A stretch of 64,000 nt of DNA from the NCBI RefSeq assembly GCF_000423325.1, contig NZ_AUHT01000006.1, positions 124,001 through 188,000 of the forward strand. Direction: 5' to 3'. This stretch comes from Lysobacter defluvii IMMIB APB-9 = DSM 18482 (lineage in GTDB: Bacteria; Pseudomonadota; Gammaproteobacteria; Xanthomonadales; Xanthomonadaceae). A program made the translations under genes and the position numbers. The notes beneath the pieces were generated by a model. That model was not told where the DNA came from. It saw only the letters and a list, made by a program, of their open reading frames with translations, and searched no databases. Below are positions 48,719-59,420 of the stretch, piece after piece. How positions within the stretch are numbered: position 1 is the first letter of the stretch; each line of letters starts with the position of its first letter.

Positions 48719-50233
48719 TCAGCGGCGCCCGCCGCGGAACAGGCCGCCCATGAGGCCGCGGACGATCTGCCGGCCGATCTGGCTGCCCACCGTGCGCGCG
48801 GTCTGCTTGGCCATCGCCTCGACCACGCCCTGGCGGCGTCCGTTGCCGAACACTGCGTCGCGCATGGCCTGGCCGATGCCGCCCCCGTTGGTCGCCTCCT
48901 TCGCGGGTGGCGCCTGGACCTGCTCGGCGACCTGTTCGGCGCGACGGGCCAGGATTTCCTCGGCGGACTCGCGGTCGACGGCCCGGTCGTACTTGGCGCC
49001 GATCGGACTGCGTGCACGCACGACGCTGCGTTCCTCGTCGCTGATCGTGCCCATGCGGCATCGCGGCGGTGCGATGAGGGTATGTTCGACGGGCATCGGC
49101 ACGGCCTTGTCCTGCAGGGTGGAAACCAGCGCCTCGCCGGTGCCCAGGGTCCCGAGCGCGGCGACGGTGTCCAGGTCCGGGTTGGGTACAAAGGTCTCGG
49201 CCGCCGCGCGCAGCGCCTTCTGGTCGCGCGGGGTGAAGGCGCGCAGCGCGTGCTGGATGCGGTTGCCGAGCTGGCCGAGGATCTCGTCGGGGACATCGTC
49301 GGGATACTGCGAGCAAAAGTACACGCCCACGCCCTTGGAGCGGATGATCCGCACCACCTGTTCGATCCGCTGCCGCAGCGCAGGCGGGGCGCCGTCGAAC
49401 AGCAGGTGCGCCTCGTCGAACACGAACACCAGCTTCGGCTTGTCGAGGTCGCCGGCCTCGGGCAGTTCCTCGAACAGCTCGGACAGCAGCCACAGCAGGA
49501 AGGTCGAGTACAGCCGCGGCTTCAGCACCAGCCGGTCGGCGGCGAGGATGTTGATGATCCCGCGCCCGTCCAGGCTGGTGCGCATCAGGTCGGCCAGCTC
49601 CAGCGCCGGCTCGCCGAAAAACCGGTCGCCGCCGTCCGACTCCAGCCGCAGCAATGCGCGCTGGATGGCGCCGATGGAGGCGGTGCTGACCAGCCCGTAC
49701 CGGGTTGAGACGGCCTTTCGCTCTTCGGCGACCAGGTTCAGCAGCGCCCGCAGGTCCGCCAGGTCGAGCAGCAGCAGGCCGCGTTCGTCCGCCAGTCGGA
49801 AGGTGATGTCGAGCACGCCCGACTGGGTGTCGTTGAGCTCGAGCATCCGGGCCAGCAGGGCCGGACCGATCTCGCTGATGGTCGTCCGTACCGGGTGGCC
49901 GGCGGCGCCGAACAGATCCCAGAACACCACCGGGTTGGGTTCGTTGCGATAGCCGTCGACGCCGATCCGGTCGATTCGCGCCTGCAGCGTATCGCTGGTG
50001 CTGCCGGCGGCGGCAAGCCCGGAAACGTCGCCCTTCACGTCGGCCAGGAACACGGGCACCCCGATACGCGAAAAGCCCTCCGCCAGCGTCATGAGGGTGA
50101 CCGTCTTGCCCGTGCCCGTCGCGCCGGCGACCAGCCCATGGCGGTTGCCCAGCCGTGGCTGCAGGAACACCTGGCCGCTTCCGGGGGTGGTGACGGACTT
50201 GCCGAGGAGGATCGGATCGGGCGGGTTGGGCAT
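48719..50233 (-). CDS. HerA-like ATPase (DUF853, YjgR type)
   Basis: A 504-residue FtsK/HerA-clan ATPase. Walker A is GATGTGKT (37-44) and Walker B is VFVFDEAHLLFDGAP. It also has LADVKGDVSGLA, STRYGLVSTASIGAIQRALL and a C-terminal Gly- and Arg-rich tail (GGLFRGGRR). The family is widespread and conserved but of unknown role; HerA relatives pump DNA. It stands alone, with 45 nt to the lipoprotein gene downstream. Confidence 0.9.
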   Translation of the reverse strand: MPNPPDPILLGKSVTTPGSGQVFLQPRLGNRHGLVAGATGTGKTVTLMTLAEGFSRIGVPVFLADVKGDVSGLAAAGSTSDTLQARIDRIGVDGYRNEPNPVVFWDLFGAAGHPVRTTISEIGPALLARMLELNDTQSGVLDITFRLADERGLLLLDLADLRALLNLVAEERKAVSTRYGLVSTASIGAIQRALLRLESDGGDRFFGEPALELADLMRTSLDGRGIINILAADRLVLKPRLYSTFLLWLLSELFEELPEAGDLDKPKLVFVFDEAHLLFDGAPPALRQRIEQVVRIIRSKGVGVYFCSQYPDDVPDEILGQLGNRIQHALRAFTPRDQKALRAAAETFVPNPDLDTVAALGTLGTGEALVSTLQDKAVPMPVEHTLIAPPRCRMGTISDEERSVVRARSPIGAKYDRAVDRESAEEILARRAEQVAEQVQAPPAKEATNGGGIGQAMRDAVFGNGRRQGVVEAMAKQTARTVGSQIGRQIVRGLMGGLFRGGRR

Positions 50234-50355
50234 GCCGGGTTCCGCGTGGGGGACGGGGCGATTCTAGGCAGCTTCCGGCGCGAGCGCTGCCACCCGTTGC
50301 CCGTTCGCGACGAGGCGGCTTACCCTGCCGGCTGCCTGTCCTGGTGCCGCTGCAG

Positions 50356-51711
50356 ATGCCTCCTCCCAAGTCCTTCCGACCGCCGGCCGCCCGGCTGGTG
50401 CCCGCCCTCGCGCTTGCACTCGCACTCGTGTTCCCGGCCCCGGAGGCGGAGGCGCAGTCCCGGCGCGACCGCGAGGCCGCGCAGCAGCTGGCGGAGCGCA
50501 TGGAGGCGGCCGAGGAGCGCTACCGGCAGGCGCTGGTCCACGTCGCCAATGCCGACCCGCGTGGCAGCGCGGAGGCCGATGCCGCGCTGGAGGACATGGA
50601 GGACATCCTCACCGCCTGCGAGGCCCGGCGCGGCTGCTCGGTGCCGTCGCTGGCCACCAGTTACAAGCGCCTGCTCAAGCTGCAGGTCGACCAGGAGGCC
50701 GCCGGCGACGAGGTGCTTGCCGAGGAGGAGCTCGACCACCACATACCGGCGCTCCATCGCGACGTACCCGAAGCGGCGCGCGCTGCCGCCCTGATCGGCG
50801 ACGACAACCGCCATGACTTCGACCGCATGGTCGAGTTCAACCCCGCGGTGCAGGAAGGCATCCGGCGCTGGCTCACCGACATGCGCGGCAACTTCGTCAC
50901 CGCCTACGAGAACTACCAGTACCTGCGCCACCGCATGTGGCCGCACTACGAGCGCGCCGGGCTGCCGGAGGCGCTGCTGTTCGGGATCCTGGCCAAGGAG
51001 TCCGGCGGCCGGGTGCACTCGGTTTCCCGCGCCGGAGCGGCCGGGCCGTTGCAGTTCATGTACGCCACCGGAGCGCGCTTCGGCCTGGGCGAGGACAGCA
51101 CCGGCTTCGATACCCGCTACGACCCCTACGCCGCGTCGGGAGCCAGCGTGGCCTACCTCAACGAGCGCATGGGCGAGCTCAACCGCAGCATCGAGCTCGC
51201 GCTGGCCGCCTACAACGGAGGCGAGGGGCGGGCGCGCCGCATCCACCGCGAGAACCCGGGCAAGAGCTTCTGGCACGAGGACGTCTACCACCAGTTCCCG
51301 GCCGAGTCGCGCGACTACGTGCCGATGGTGATCGCGGCGGCCTGGCTGTTCCTGCACCCGAAGGAGTACGGCCTGGAACTGCCGAAGGTGAACGTCAGGC
51401 CCGCGGCGCTCGTGCTCGAGCAGCCCGCGTCGATCTACCAGCTGACCATCTGCCTGGGCAACCCGGGCGTGCGGGAGGGCTACATGCGCGCGCTGCGCAA
51501 CCTCAACCCGCGCTACCGCGCCGACGACGTGATCCCGGCGGGCACCACGCTGATGGCGACCAGCCGCATCAATACCCTGTACCGGCGCCACTGCCTGGAG
51601 GGCAGGCGGGCGGAACTGGCGCGCACGCTGGTCAACAGCAACCCCGCCGCGGCCATCGTCGGCGACCGGGTTCCGGCGGTCGCGCCGGAGCTGGCGCCTG
51701 CCACCGAGTAG
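50356..51711 (+). CDS. Periplasmic lytic transglycosylase (MltD-like)
   Basis: A 451-residue exported muramidase. A signal peptide covers about residues 1-34 (ALALALALVFPAPEAEA-Q). The SLT domain (about 195-330) has the catalytic E215 in LLFGILAKESGG, then SRAGAAGPLQFM and AAYNGGEGRARRI. A LysM-like tail follows (YRADDVIPAGTTLMA). It cleaves glycan strands between MurNAc and GlcNAc, forming anhydro-muropeptides that feed NagZ recycling. An alternative GTG start lies 12 nt upstream. No lipobox, unlike E. coli MltD. Confidence 0.86.
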   Translation: MPPPKSFRPPAARLVPALALALALVFPAPEAEAQSRRDREAAQQLAERMEAAEERYRQALVHVANADPRGSAEADAALEDMEDILTACEARRGCSVPSLATSYKRLLKLQVDQEAAGDEVLAEEELDHHIPALHRDVPEAARAAALIGDDNRHDFDRMVEFNPAVQEGIRRWLTDMRGNFVTAYENYQYLRHRMWPHYERAGLPEALLFGILAKESGGRVHSVSRAGAAGPLQFMYATGARFGLGEDSTGFDTRYDPYAASGASVAYLNERMGELNRSIELALAAYNGGEGRARRIHRENPGKSFWHEDVYHQFPAESRDYVPMVIAAAWLFLHPKEYGLELPKVNVRPAALVLEQPASIYQLTICLGNPGVREGYMRALRNLNPRYRADDVIPAGTTLMATSRINTLYRRHCLEGRRAELARTLVNSNPAAAIVGDRVPAVAPELAPATE

Positions 51712-51759
51712 GCGCCGGGCGCCGCCACGGACCGGCCGCGCCTGCGTTCGCGCTGGACC

Positions 51760-52617
51760 TCAGCTGCGTATCGTCGCCAGCCGCTGGCCCAGGCGCACCG
51801 CGGCTTCGGCTTCCAGTCCCGGCGCCAGCTCCGCCACGCCCGGCGGCAGCAGCACGATCACGGTGGAGCCGTAGTTGAAGCGCGCCATCTCGGCGAAACG
51901 CTCCAGGGTGACCCCGCGGCGGCGGTAGTCGACCAGGCGCACGGACTTGCCGTACTGCGGGATCTCGACGCCGCTCCAGACTGTTTCCACCCCGGAGACC
52001 AGCATCGCGCCCACCAGCACCACCGCCATGGGCCCGAAGCTGGTCTCGAAGTGACAGACCAGGCGCTCGTTGCGCGCGAACAGCCTGGGCACGTGGGCGA
52101 CCGCGGCGGGGCCGACGCTGAACAGCCGGCCCGGCACGTGCACGGTCTCCAGCAGGGTGCCGGTCCAGGGCATGTGCACCCGGTGGTAGTCGCGCGGGGA
52201 CAGGTAGACGGTCGCGAACAGGCCGCCGTGGAAGCGCCGCGCGTACTCCTCGTCGGCCAGCAGCTCGGCGGCGGTGAAAGACTGGCCCTTGGCCTGGAAG
52301 ATCCGGCCCGCCTCCCCGTCGCTGCCGATGGTGCCGGCCTGGCTGATGCGCCCGTCGGCCGGCATCAGCAGTGCCCGTGCGTCCGGGTCGGGCATCCGGA
52401 CGCCCTCGCGCAGGGCGCGGGTGAAGAAGGCATTGAAGCTCGGGTAGGCGCGCGGGTCGCTCTGCTCGGCCTCCGACAGGTCGACGCCGAAGCGGCGGGT
52501 CACGGTGTCGATCAGCCAGCGGCTGGTACGCGGGTTCTCCGAGTACGCGAGCCGCCGCGCCAGCGAGGACAGCAGGCGGTGCGGGAGGACGTGGGTCAGG
52601 CGGGTGCTCAGGCTCAT
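51760..52617 (-). CDS. psd: Phosphatidylserine decarboxylase proenzyme
   Basis: A 285-residue inner-membrane enzyme that makes phosphatidylethanolamine. Self-cleavage occurs at G250-S251 in YGST (usually LGST), giving the pyruvoyl group. The [10 protein letters not shown] and [13 protein letters not shown] blocks hold the Asp and His of the cleavage triad. [20 protein letters not shown] is the N-terminal signature. The length is normal. A Sco-like gene lies upstream with a 9-nt gap. Confidence 0.95.
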   Translation of the reverse strand: MSLSTRLTHVLPHRLLSSLARRLAYSENPRTSRWLIDTVTRRFGVDLSEAEQSDPRAYPSFNAFFTRALREGVRMPDPDARALLMPADGRISQAGTIGSDGEAGRIFQAKGQSFTAAELLADEEYARRFHGGLFATVYLSPRDYHRVHMPWTGTLLETVHVPGRLFSVGPAAVAHVPRLFARNERLVCHFETSFGPMAVVLVGAMLVSGVETVWSGVEIPQYGKSVRLVDYRRRGVTLERFAEMARFNYGSTVIVLLPPGVAELAPGLEAEAAVRLGQRLATIRS

Positions 52618-52626
52618 GGGGGCAGG

Positions 52627-53277
52627 TCAGGGGGCGCTGGCTTCGGTGAGGGCCCGCATGTCGGCGGCGATCGCCGGGATGTCCAGCGGAGGCTGCACCA
52701 CGCCGGTCATGCGGCCCTGCGGATCCAGCACGGCGATCGAGGCGCTGTGGTCGACGGTGTACTGGTCGGCCGGGGCATCAGCGGACAGCGGCACCTTGGC
52801 GAACACCAGGCTCAGCGAACGCGTGAAGTCCTCCAGCGCCGGGATGTCGGCGGTGGCGGCCAGCGTGTCGGGGTGGAAATGGTGGGCGTATTCACCGATG
52901 CGGTCCGGGGTGTCGCGCTCCGGGTCGACGGAGACGAACAGCACGCGCGGCCGCGTGGCCTCCGGCAGTGCCTCCCATTCCTTCTGCGCCTGCGACAGCT
53001 GGGCCAGCGTCATCGGGCACACATCGGGGCAGTGGGTGAAGCCGATGAACACCAGTGTCCAGTGCCCGTGCAGTTCGCCCGGCAGCAGGTCGGTGCCGTC
53101 GGACTGGCGCAGGCTGAACGGCGGGATCTCCCGCGCCGGCTCGAACAGGCGCACCGCGCTGGTCTGCGGCCACCGTGACGGAACCTCCGCCTGCTGGAAG
53201 AAGCGTTGCGCGGCGACCAGGCCGAGCCCGGCCGCCACGGCGATGATGACGACGGCAAGGGCGGTGCGGTTGAACAT
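52627..53277 (-). CDS. Sco1/SenC-type copper-binding thioredoxin-fold protein
   Basis: A 216-residue membrane-anchored periplasmic protein. An N-terminal helix at about 5-23 (ALAVVIIAVAAGLGLVAA) acts as an anchor. The copper ligands are C83 and C87 in THCPDVCP and H177 in TVDHSAS. Sco proteins deliver copper to the CuA site of cytochrome oxidase or protect against redox stress. The start MFNRTALAV is preferred over an upstream in-frame ATG. It shares the promoter region with the divergent prmB. Confidence 0.92.
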   Translation of the reverse strand: MFNRTALAVVIIAVAAGLGLVAAQRFFQQAEVPSRWPQTSAVRLFEPAREIPPFSLRQSDGTDLLPGELHGHWTLVFIGFTHCPDVCPMTLAQLSQAQKEWEALPEATRPRVLFVSVDPERDTPDRIGEYAHHFHPDTLAATADIPALEDFTRSLSLVFAKVPLSADAPADQYTVDHSASIAVLDPQGRMTGVVQPPLDIPAIAADMRALTEASAP

Positions 53278-53329
53278 CCGGAAGGCCTCGTGAGCGACTG
53301 CGCCGGCCATGATAGCCGGGGGCGCCCGC

Positions 53330-53335
53330 TATAAT
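53330..53335 (+). promoter_or_regulatory. -10 element of prmB
   Basis: A perfect TATAAT, 27 nt before the prmB ATG, in the 85-nt gap shared with the divergent Sco gene. Confidence 0.55.
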
Positions 53336-53362
53336 CGGCGGTCTTCCGCAGGGCCCCCGCAC

Positions 53363-54310
53363 ATGAGCGCAGAGCGCGTCGATTTCTCCAATGCCGGTTT
53401 CGAGCCGGTCTCCATCATCGACCTGATCCGTTTCGGGGCCAGCCGCTTCGGCGAGGCGGGCCTGACCTTCGGCCACAGCTACGACAACAGCATCGACGAG
53501 GCGACCCAGCTGGTCCTGCACGCGCTGTCGCTGCCGCACGACCTGCCACCGGCCTACGGCGCGGGCAAGGTGACCGGCGAGGAAAAGGCGAGGGTAATGG
53601 CGCTGTTCGAGCGCCGCATCAACGAGCGGGTGCCGGCCGCCTACCTGGTCGGCGAGGCCTGGTTCGCCGGGTTGAGCTTCAAGTCGGACCCGCGCGCGCT
53701 GGTGCCGCGCTCGCCGATCGCCGAGCTGATCGAGGCCGGGTTCGAGCCCTGGCTGGGGGGGCGCGAGGTGCGCCGTGCCCTGGACCTGTGCACCGGCTCG
53801 GGCTGCATCGCGATCGCGATGGCCCACTACAACCCGGACTGGGAGGTCACCGGCGCCGACATCAACGAGGAGGCGCTGTCGCTGGCCGCGGAGAACCGCG
53901 AGCGGCTGCAGGCCGACAACGTCGAGCTGCGCCGGTCGGACCTGTTCGAGGACCTGGCAGGGGAGGTCTACGACCTGATCGTGACCAACCCGCCCTACGT
54001 CACCGACGAGGAGACCGACGCGCTGCCGGCCGAATACGGCCACGAGCCCGAACTGGGCCTGCGCGCCGGGCACGACGGCCTGGACTTGGCGCTGAAGATC
54101 ATGCGCGACGCCCCGCAGCACCTGTCGGAGGACGGCCTGCTGGTGTGCGAGGTGGGCGAGGCGGAGCACGCGCTGGCGGCCCTGCTGCCGGAGGTCCCGC
54201 TGGCCTGGGTGGAATTCCGCGTCGGGCAGATGGGCGTGTTCGCCGTCGGGCGCGACGACCTGGTCGCCCACCATGAGAGGATCAGGGCGCTCGCGGACGC
54301 CCGCGGCTGA
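53363..54310 (+). CDS. prmB: Ribosomal protein L3 (Gln150) N5-methyltransferase PrmB
   Basis: A 315-residue SAM-dependent enzyme that methylates a glutamine of ribosomal protein L3. The SAM loop is ALDLCTGSGCIAIAMA, and the N-P-P-Y motif at 209-212 (VTNPPYV) binds the glutamine side chain. Residues RFGEAGLTFGHSYDNSIDEA and VPAAYLVGEAWF identify PrmB rather than PrmC. The next gene, aroC, follows after 42 nt, an arrangement also seen in E. coli. Confidence 0.94.
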   Translation: MSAERVDFSNAGFEPVSIIDLIRFGASRFGEAGLTFGHSYDNSIDEATQLVLHALSLPHDLPPAYGAGKVTGEEKARVMALFERRINERVPAAYLVGEAWFAGLSFKSDPRALVPRSPIAELIEAGFEPWLGGREVRRALDLCTGSGCIAIAMAHYNPDWEVTGADINEEALSLAAENRERLQADNVELRRSDLFEDLAGEVYDLIVTNPPYVTDEETDALPAEYGHEPELGLRAGHDGLDLALKIMRDAPQHLSEDGLLVCEVGEAEHALAALLPEVPLAWVEFRVGQMGVFAVGRDDLVAHHERIRALADARG

Positions 54311-54352
54311 CCGCCGCCGGCTGCATCGCCGCTGCCCGCAACCGGAGTCCCC

Positions 54353-55462
54353 GTGGCCAGCAATACCTTCGGAAAACTGCTGTCGGTCACCACCTTCGGC
54401 GAAAGCCACGGGCCGGCCATCGGCTGCGTGGTCGACGGCTGCCCCCCGGGGCTCGCGCTTGGGCCGGAGGACTTCCGGCATGACCTGGAGCGCCGCGCCA
54501 CCGGCCGCACCCGCCACACCTCGGCGCGGCGGGAGGCCGACGAGGTCGAGATCCTGTCCGGGGTCTACGAAGGCGTCACCACAGGGACCCCCATCGCGCT
54601 GCTGGTCCGCAATACCGATGCACGCAGCCGCGACTACGACAGGATCGCCGACCGCTTCCGCCCGGGCCACGCCGACTACACCTACTGGCAGAAGTACGGC
54701 GTGCGCGACCCGCGCGGCGGTGGCCGCTCTTCCGCCCGCGAGACCACCATGCGCGTGGCCGCCGGGGTGATCGCGAAGAAGTGGCTGGCCCAGCGCCATG
54801 GCGTGCGCGTCCAGGGCTGGTTGTCGCAGCTGGGCGAGCTGGTGCCGGCCGGCTTCGATGCCGGCGCGATCGAGGGCAACCCGTTCTTCTGGCCGCACGC
54901 CCCGCAGGTGCCGGAGCTGGAGGCGTACATGGACGCGCTGCGCAAGTCCGGTGACTCGGTCGGCGCGCGCGTGGAGGTCGTGGCCGAAGGCGTTCCGGCG
55001 GGCTGGGGGGAGCCGGTGTACGGCAAGCTCGACGCGGAGCTCGCCGGCGCCCTGATGGGCATCAACGCGGTGAAGGGCGTCGAGGTCGGCGATGGATTCG
55101 CATCCGTCGCCCAGCGCGGCACCGCGCACCGCGACCCGATCGGCCCCGGCGGCTTCGAGTCCAACCATTCCGGGGGCGTGCTGGGCGGGATCAGCAGCGG
55201 GCAGCCGCTGCGCTGTTCGGTCGCCTTCAAGCCCACCTCCAGCCTGCGCCTTCCCGTCGGCAGCCTGGACGTGGAGGGCAACCCGGTCGAGGTGGTCACC
55301 ACCGGCCGCCACGACCCTTGCGTCGGCATCCGTGCCACCCCCATCTGCGAGGCCATGGTCGCCCTGGTGCTGATGGACCAGGCATTGCGCCACCGGGCGC
55401 AGTGCGGCGACGTCGCCGTGCCTTCCCTCTTCAACGCGAGTACCCAATGCACAACCCCGTGA
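54353..55462 (+). CDS. aroC: Chorismate synthase AroC
   Basis: A 369-residue FMN-dependent enzyme that forms chorismate, the precursor of tryptophan, phenylalanine and tyrosine. [40 protein letters not shown] and [15 protein letters not shown] are family blocks, with [17 protein letters not shown] and GRHDPCVG. The start is GTG, following a CCGGAGTCC ribosome-binding site. Its last 16 nt overlap asd in another frame. Confidence 0.96.
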   Translation: MASNTFGKLLSVTTFGESHGPAIGCVVDGCPPGLALGPEDFRHDLERRATGRTRHTSARREADEVEILSGVYEGVTTGTPIALLVRNTDARSRDYDRIADRFRPGHADYTYWQKYGVRDPRGGGRSSARETTMRVAAGVIAKKWLAQRHGVRVQGWLSQLGELVPAGFDAGAIEGNPFFWPHAPQVPELEAYMDALRKSGDSVGARVEVVAEGVPAGWGEPVYGKLDAELAGALMGINAVKGVEVGDGFASVAQRGTAHRDPIGPGGFESNHSGGVLGGISSGQPLRCSVAFKPTSSLRLPVGSLDVEGNPVEVVTTGRHDPCVGIRATPICEAMVALVLMDQALRHRAQCGDVAVPSLFNASTQCTTP

Positions 55463-56478
55463 ACGTAGCCGTCGTCGGCGCCACCGGCGTCGTCGGCGAG
55501 GCCCTGTTGGCCATCCTCCATGAGCGTGGCTTCCCCGTGGCCCAGCTGCGGCTGCTGGCCAGCGAGCGCTCGGCGGGCGAGCGGGTCGAGTTCGCCGGCC
55601 GCAAGCTGCTGGTCGAGGACCTGGCCACCTTCGATCCGGAAGGCATCGACGTCGCGCTGTTCTCCGCCGGCTCGGACGTGGCGCGCGAGCACGCGCCGCG
55701 CTTCGCCGCCGCGGGGGCCACGGTGATCGACAACTCCTCGGCCTTCCGCGACGACCCGCAGGTTCCGCTGGTGGTCGCCGAGGTGAACCCGGGGGCGATC
55801 GCCGACCGGCCGCGCGGCATCATCGCCAACCCCAACTGCTCGACCATGCAGATGCTGGTCGCGCTCGCGCCGATCCATCGCGCCGCGGGCATCGAGCGCA
55901 TCAACGTGGCGACCTACCAGTCGGTGTCGGGCACCGGGCGCGGCGCCCTGGAGGAACTCGGCCGGCAGACCGCGGGCATGCTGAACTTCCGCGAGGCCAA
56001 GTGCGAGGTCTACCCGGTGCAGATCGCGTTCAACGTGATCCCGCACGGGGGCGACTTCTGCGACAACGGCTACACCACCGAGGAGATGAAGCTGGTCCAC
56101 GAGACCCGCCGGATCCTCGGCGACGACTCCATCGGGGTGAACGCCACCGTGGTCCGGGTGCCCGTGTTCTACGGCCATTCCGAGGCGCTGCACATCGAAA
56201 CCCGCGAAAAGCTCACCGCCCGCCAGGCGCGGGAGTTGCTGCAGGACGCGCCGGGGGTGGAGGTGGTCGACGAGCCGCGCGGTGGTGGCTACCCGACCGC
56301 GGTGACCCATGCATCCGGCCACGACCCGGTGTACGTCGGCCGCATCCGCGAGGACCTGTCGCACCCGCGCGGGCTGTCGCTGTGGGTGGTCGCCGACAAC
56401 ATCCGCAAGGGGGCCGCGCTCAACGCGGTGCAGCTGGCCGAGCTGGTCCTGGCCGGGCGCGACGGGACGCGCGCTTGA
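55447..56478 (+). CDS. asd: Aspartate-semialdehyde dehydrogenase
   Basis: A 343-residue NADP enzyme of lysine, threonine, methionine and diaminopimelate synthesis. The cofactor loop is [15 protein letters not shown], the catalytic cysteine is C131 in ANPNCSTMQ, and [16 protein letters not shown] and [15 protein letters not shown] are substrate-site blocks. It starts inside the end of aroC, so it probably depends on read-through or coupled translation. fimV follows after 79 nt. Confidence 0.96.
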   Translation: MHNPVNVAVVGATGVVGEALLAILHERGFPVAQLRLLASERSAGERVEFAGRKLLVEDLATFDPEGIDVALFSAGSDVAREHAPRFAAAGATVIDNSSAFRDDPQVPLVVAEVNPGAIADRPRGIIANPNCSTMQMLVALAPIHRAAGIERINVATYQSVSGTGRGALEELGRQTAGMLNFREAKCEVYPVQIAFNVIPHGGDFCDNGYTTEEMKLVHETRRILGDDSIGVNATVVRVPVFYGHSEALHIETREKLTARQARELLQDAPGVEVVDEPRGGGYPTAVTHASGHDPVYVGRIREDLSHPRGLSLWVVADNIRKGAALNAVQLAELVLAGRDGTRA

Positions 56479-56557
56479 GCGCTGCCGCGCCGGCCCTGCA
56501 TTGCCGCACGGTCCCGGCGCGGCTAGAGTCGCCGCCAGGGGAGGTCCGCCGTTGACT

Positions 56558-58525
56558 ATGAAGAACGCGTTCCGTATCGCGCTCGCAGCGCTCGTGCTGC
56601 TGGCCAGCCAGGCCGCCATCGCGCTCGGGCTCGGCCAGATGCGCGTGAAGTCCGGGCTGGGCGAGCCGCTGCTGGCCGAAATCCCGATCGTCTCCAGCGT
56701 GCCGGGCGAGCTCGAGCGCCTGCACGTGGGCCTGGCCTCGCCCGAGACCTTCGCCCGCATCGGCCTGGAGCCGCCGCGCGGGGTCGTGGCGGACCTGCGG
56801 TTCAACCTGGCGCTCGGCGACGACGGGCGGCCGGTGGTCCGGGTCACCAGCAGCCAGCCGATCGAAGAGCCGGTGCTGAACTTCCTGGTCGAGGTCGACT
56901 GGGGGCAGGGACGGCTGGTGCGTGAGTACTCCGCGCTCGTCGACGCCCCGCGTACCGTTTCGGCGCCGCTGGCGCCGCCGGTGGAAGCGCCCGTCGCGGC
57001 CCCTTCCAACACCATCATCCGTCCGCCTGCCGAACCGGTGCCGGCGCGGCCGGAAAGCGGCGAAGAGGCGAGGGCCGCCGGCGAGCAGGACGCCGCGGCG
57101 ACCGCTGCGGCCGATCCCGCCGCCGGAGATGCCACTGCGGAGGATCCGCCGATGGCGGCGCCGCCGCCGGCCCCGGCTGCGGTGGCTTCACCGTCGCCCT
57201 CGATGCCCGCGCAGGGCCGGCCCGGCGAGCTGCGGGTCCAGGCCGGCGACACGCTTTCGGAAATCGCCCGGGACCTCGGCTTCCAGGCCAGCCTGGAGCA
57301 GGCGATGGTGGCCCTGCTGCGGTCGAACCCCGGCGCCTTCATCGACGGCAACGTGCACATGGTGCGCTCGGGCGCATTGCTGCGGGTGCCGGGGGAGGCG
57401 GACGTTGCCGCGGTCGACGCCGCCCAGGCGCTGGCCCAGGTGCGCGACCAGACCCGTGCCTGGCGCCAGGCGACGCAGGCGGTGGCCCAGCCCGAAACAG
57501 GGGCGGCGGACGAGGCCGCAAACGCGGTGGCCGAAGCGGATCCAGCCGCCGGCAGCAGCGCGGAACAGGACCCGGCGGCGCCGGCTACCGACGCAAGGCT
57601 GGAGATCGTCCCGCCGGGCGCCAGCGACGCGACCGCGGCGGGCGACCGCTCCGGGATCTCCGATGGGGGCGAAGGCGACACCATGCGACAGCAACTGCAG
57701 CAGGCCAACGAGGCCCTGGCCGCCCGCGAGGCGGAACTGGAAGAGATCAAGAGCCGACTGGCCGAACTGGAGGAGATCCAGGCCGACCAGCAGCAGCTGA
57801 TCGAAATGAAGGACAACGAGCTGGCCTCGGTGCAGGCCGAACTCGCCCAGGCCCGCGAACAGGGCGGGGCGCCTGCGGATGCCGGAGTGGCCGGCTGGTG
57901 GATCGGCGGCGGCGTGCTGCTGGCCCTCGTCCTGCTCGGCGCCTGGCTGTTGCAGCGCCGCGCCGACCAGGCGCCGCGCTTCCGGGCGCCCCCGCCACGG
58001 ACGGAGCCTGCCTCCCCACCGGCGCCGGGCTCGATGGCGGCCGCGTTCCCGCCGCCCGCGTCCGCTCCGGCCGGCGTGTCCAGCGGGTCGGGCGCGGTTG
58101 CGGGGGCAGCAGTGCCCTGGGCCGCGCCGGCGGAGGCCGAGCCGGCGGGGGCCCCGGCGTCGCCGTTGCCGCCGGAGCCCGCCATTGCCGCGGCACCGGA
58201 CGAGGTGCAGGAAGACGCGACGGAGGAGACGCAGGAGCCCGGGGGTCCCGTGGCGCTCGAGGCGAAGCCGGAGCTGCACCCGGAGCCGGAGCCGGAGCCG
58301 GAGCAAGAGCCGCCGGTTCCGACCACCGGGGCTCCCGATTCCCCCGCCTCCAGGCACGCCCCCGACGAGGGCGCCGTTCCGGGCAACGAGCGCCTGGAGC
58401 TCGCGCGCGCGTTCGTTCAGCTGGGCGACTCCGAGAGCGCGCGCCAGCTGCTCACCGAGCTGGTGGTCAACGGCGACCTGGCGGCCCGCCAGGAAGCCAC
58501 GCGCATGTTGCGCGAACTGGACTGA
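56558..58525 (+). CDS. fimV: FimV-type polar hub protein
   Basis: A 655-residue inner-membrane protein that organises type IV pili and signalling at the cell pole. A signal peptide covers about residues 1-22 (ending AIA-L). The FimV N-terminal domain follows (GLGQMRVKSGLGEPLLAEIP), then a LysM domain (about 224-285), a coiled coil (ANEALAAREAELEEIKSRLA), one TM helix (about 448-466), an acidic Pro/Glu linker (EPEPEPEPEQEP) and the C-terminal TPR cap (LARAFVQLGDSESARQLLTE). It is shorter than P. aeruginosa FimV (about 900). An alternative TTG start at 56552 has the better-spaced GGAGG. Confidence 0.9.
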   Translation: MKNAFRIALAALVLLASQAAIALGLGQMRVKSGLGEPLLAEIPIVSSVPGELERLHVGLASPETFARIGLEPPRGVVADLRFNLALGDDGRPVVRVTSSQPIEEPVLNFLVEVDWGQGRLVREYSALVDAPRTVSAPLAPPVEAPVAAPSNTIIRPPAEPVPARPESGEEARAAGEQDAAATAAADPAAGDATAEDPPMAAPPPAPAAVASPSPSMPAQGRPGELRVQAGDTLSEIARDLGFQASLEQAMVALLRSNPGAFIDGNVHMVRSGALLRVPGEADVAAVDAAQALAQVRDQTRAWRQATQAVAQPETGAADEAANAVAEADPAAGSSAEQDPAAPATDARLEIVPPGASDATAAGDRSGISDGGEGDTMRQQLQQANEALAAREAELEEIKSRLAELEEIQADQQQLIEMKDNELASVQAELAQAREQGGAPADAGVAGWWIGGGVLLALVLLGAWLLQRRADQAPRFRAPPPRTEPASPPAPGSMAAAFPPPASAPAGVSSGSGAVAGAAVPWAAPAEAEPAGAPASPLPPEPAIAAAPDEVQEDATEETQEPGGPVALEAKPELHPEPEPEPEQEPPVPTTGAPDSPASRHAPDEGAVPGNERLELARAFVQLGDSESARQLLTELVVNGDLAARQEATRMLRELD

Positions 58526-58531
58526 AGCCAG

Positions 58532-59377
58532 GTGTCGGAAGGCGGGGAAACGCAGGACCCGGACCCGCGGGCCGCGCCCACGCGGCGCTGGGCGCTGGGC
58601 GTCGAGTATGACGGCGGCGGGTTCTCCGGCTGGCAGCGCCTGAGCCGTCCCGGGGAGCCGGACCGCCGCCCGGACGAGCCGACCCTGCAGGCCGCGGTCG
58701 AGGAGGCGGTCTCGTTCGTCGCCGGCTGCCCGGTGCAGGTGACCTGCGCCGGCCGCACCGACGCCGGGGTGCATGCCGCCTGCCAGGTCGTCCACTTCGA
58801 CGGCCCGGCGGGGCGGGACCCGCGCGGCTGGGTGCTGGGGGTGACCACGCGGCTCCCGCGCGCGATCGCGGTGCGCTGGTGCGTGCCGGTCGCCGACGAT
58901 TTCCACGCCCGGTTCAGCGCACGTGCCCGGCGCTACCGCTACAGCATCCTCAACCGACCGGTGCGGCCGGCGCTGCACCGCCAGTACCTGGCCTGGGAGC
59001 GGCGCCCGCTGGATGCCGCCGCCATGCACGAGGCGGCCCAGGCGCTGGTTGGCGAGCACGACTTCTCCGCCTTCCGCACCGTCCATTGCCAGGCCCCCCA
59101 CGCCCGCCGCGAACTGCAGGAGGTGGCGGTCACCAGGCGCGGCGACGTGGTGGACGTGGAGGTCCAGGCCAACGCGTTCCTGCACCACATGGTCCGCAAC
59201 ATCGTGGGCAGCCTGCTCGAGGTGGGCGCGGGCGAGCGGCCCGCCGGCTGGATCGGCGAGGTCCTCGCCGGGCGCGACCGCAACCTGGCCGGTCCGACCG
59301 CACCCGCGTCCGGCCTGGTTTTCCTCGGAGCGCGTTACCCTTCACAGTGGGGTCTCCCGGCGGAAGTCACGCTCTGA
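58532..59377 (+). CDS. truA: tRNA pseudouridine(38-40) synthase TruA
   Basis: A 281-residue enzyme that isomerises uridines 38-40 in the anticodon arm. The catalytic D77 is in [39 protein letters not shown] and [19 protein letters not shown] are signatures. The start is GTG, 6 nt after fimV, with a TGAAGCCAGG leader. The order asd-fimV-truA-trpF is shared with Pseudomonas. Confidence 0.95.
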   Translation: MSEGGETQDPDPRAAPTRRWALGVEYDGGGFSGWQRLSRPGEPDRRPDEPTLQAAVEEAVSFVAGCPVQVTCAGRTDAGVHAACQVVHFDGPAGRDPRGWVLGVTTRLPRAIAVRWCVPVADDFHARFSARARRYRYSILNRPVRPALHRQYLAWERRPLDAAAMHEAAQALVGEHDFSAFRTVHCQAPHARRELQEVAVTRRGDVVDVEVQANAFLHHMVRNIVGSLLEVGAGERPAGWIGEVLAGRDRNLAGPTAPASGLVFLGARYPSQWGLPAEVTL

Positions 59378-59420
59378 GGCCCCGCCGCCCCTTACGCCAC
59401 GCGACGCCGCAACGGTTCCG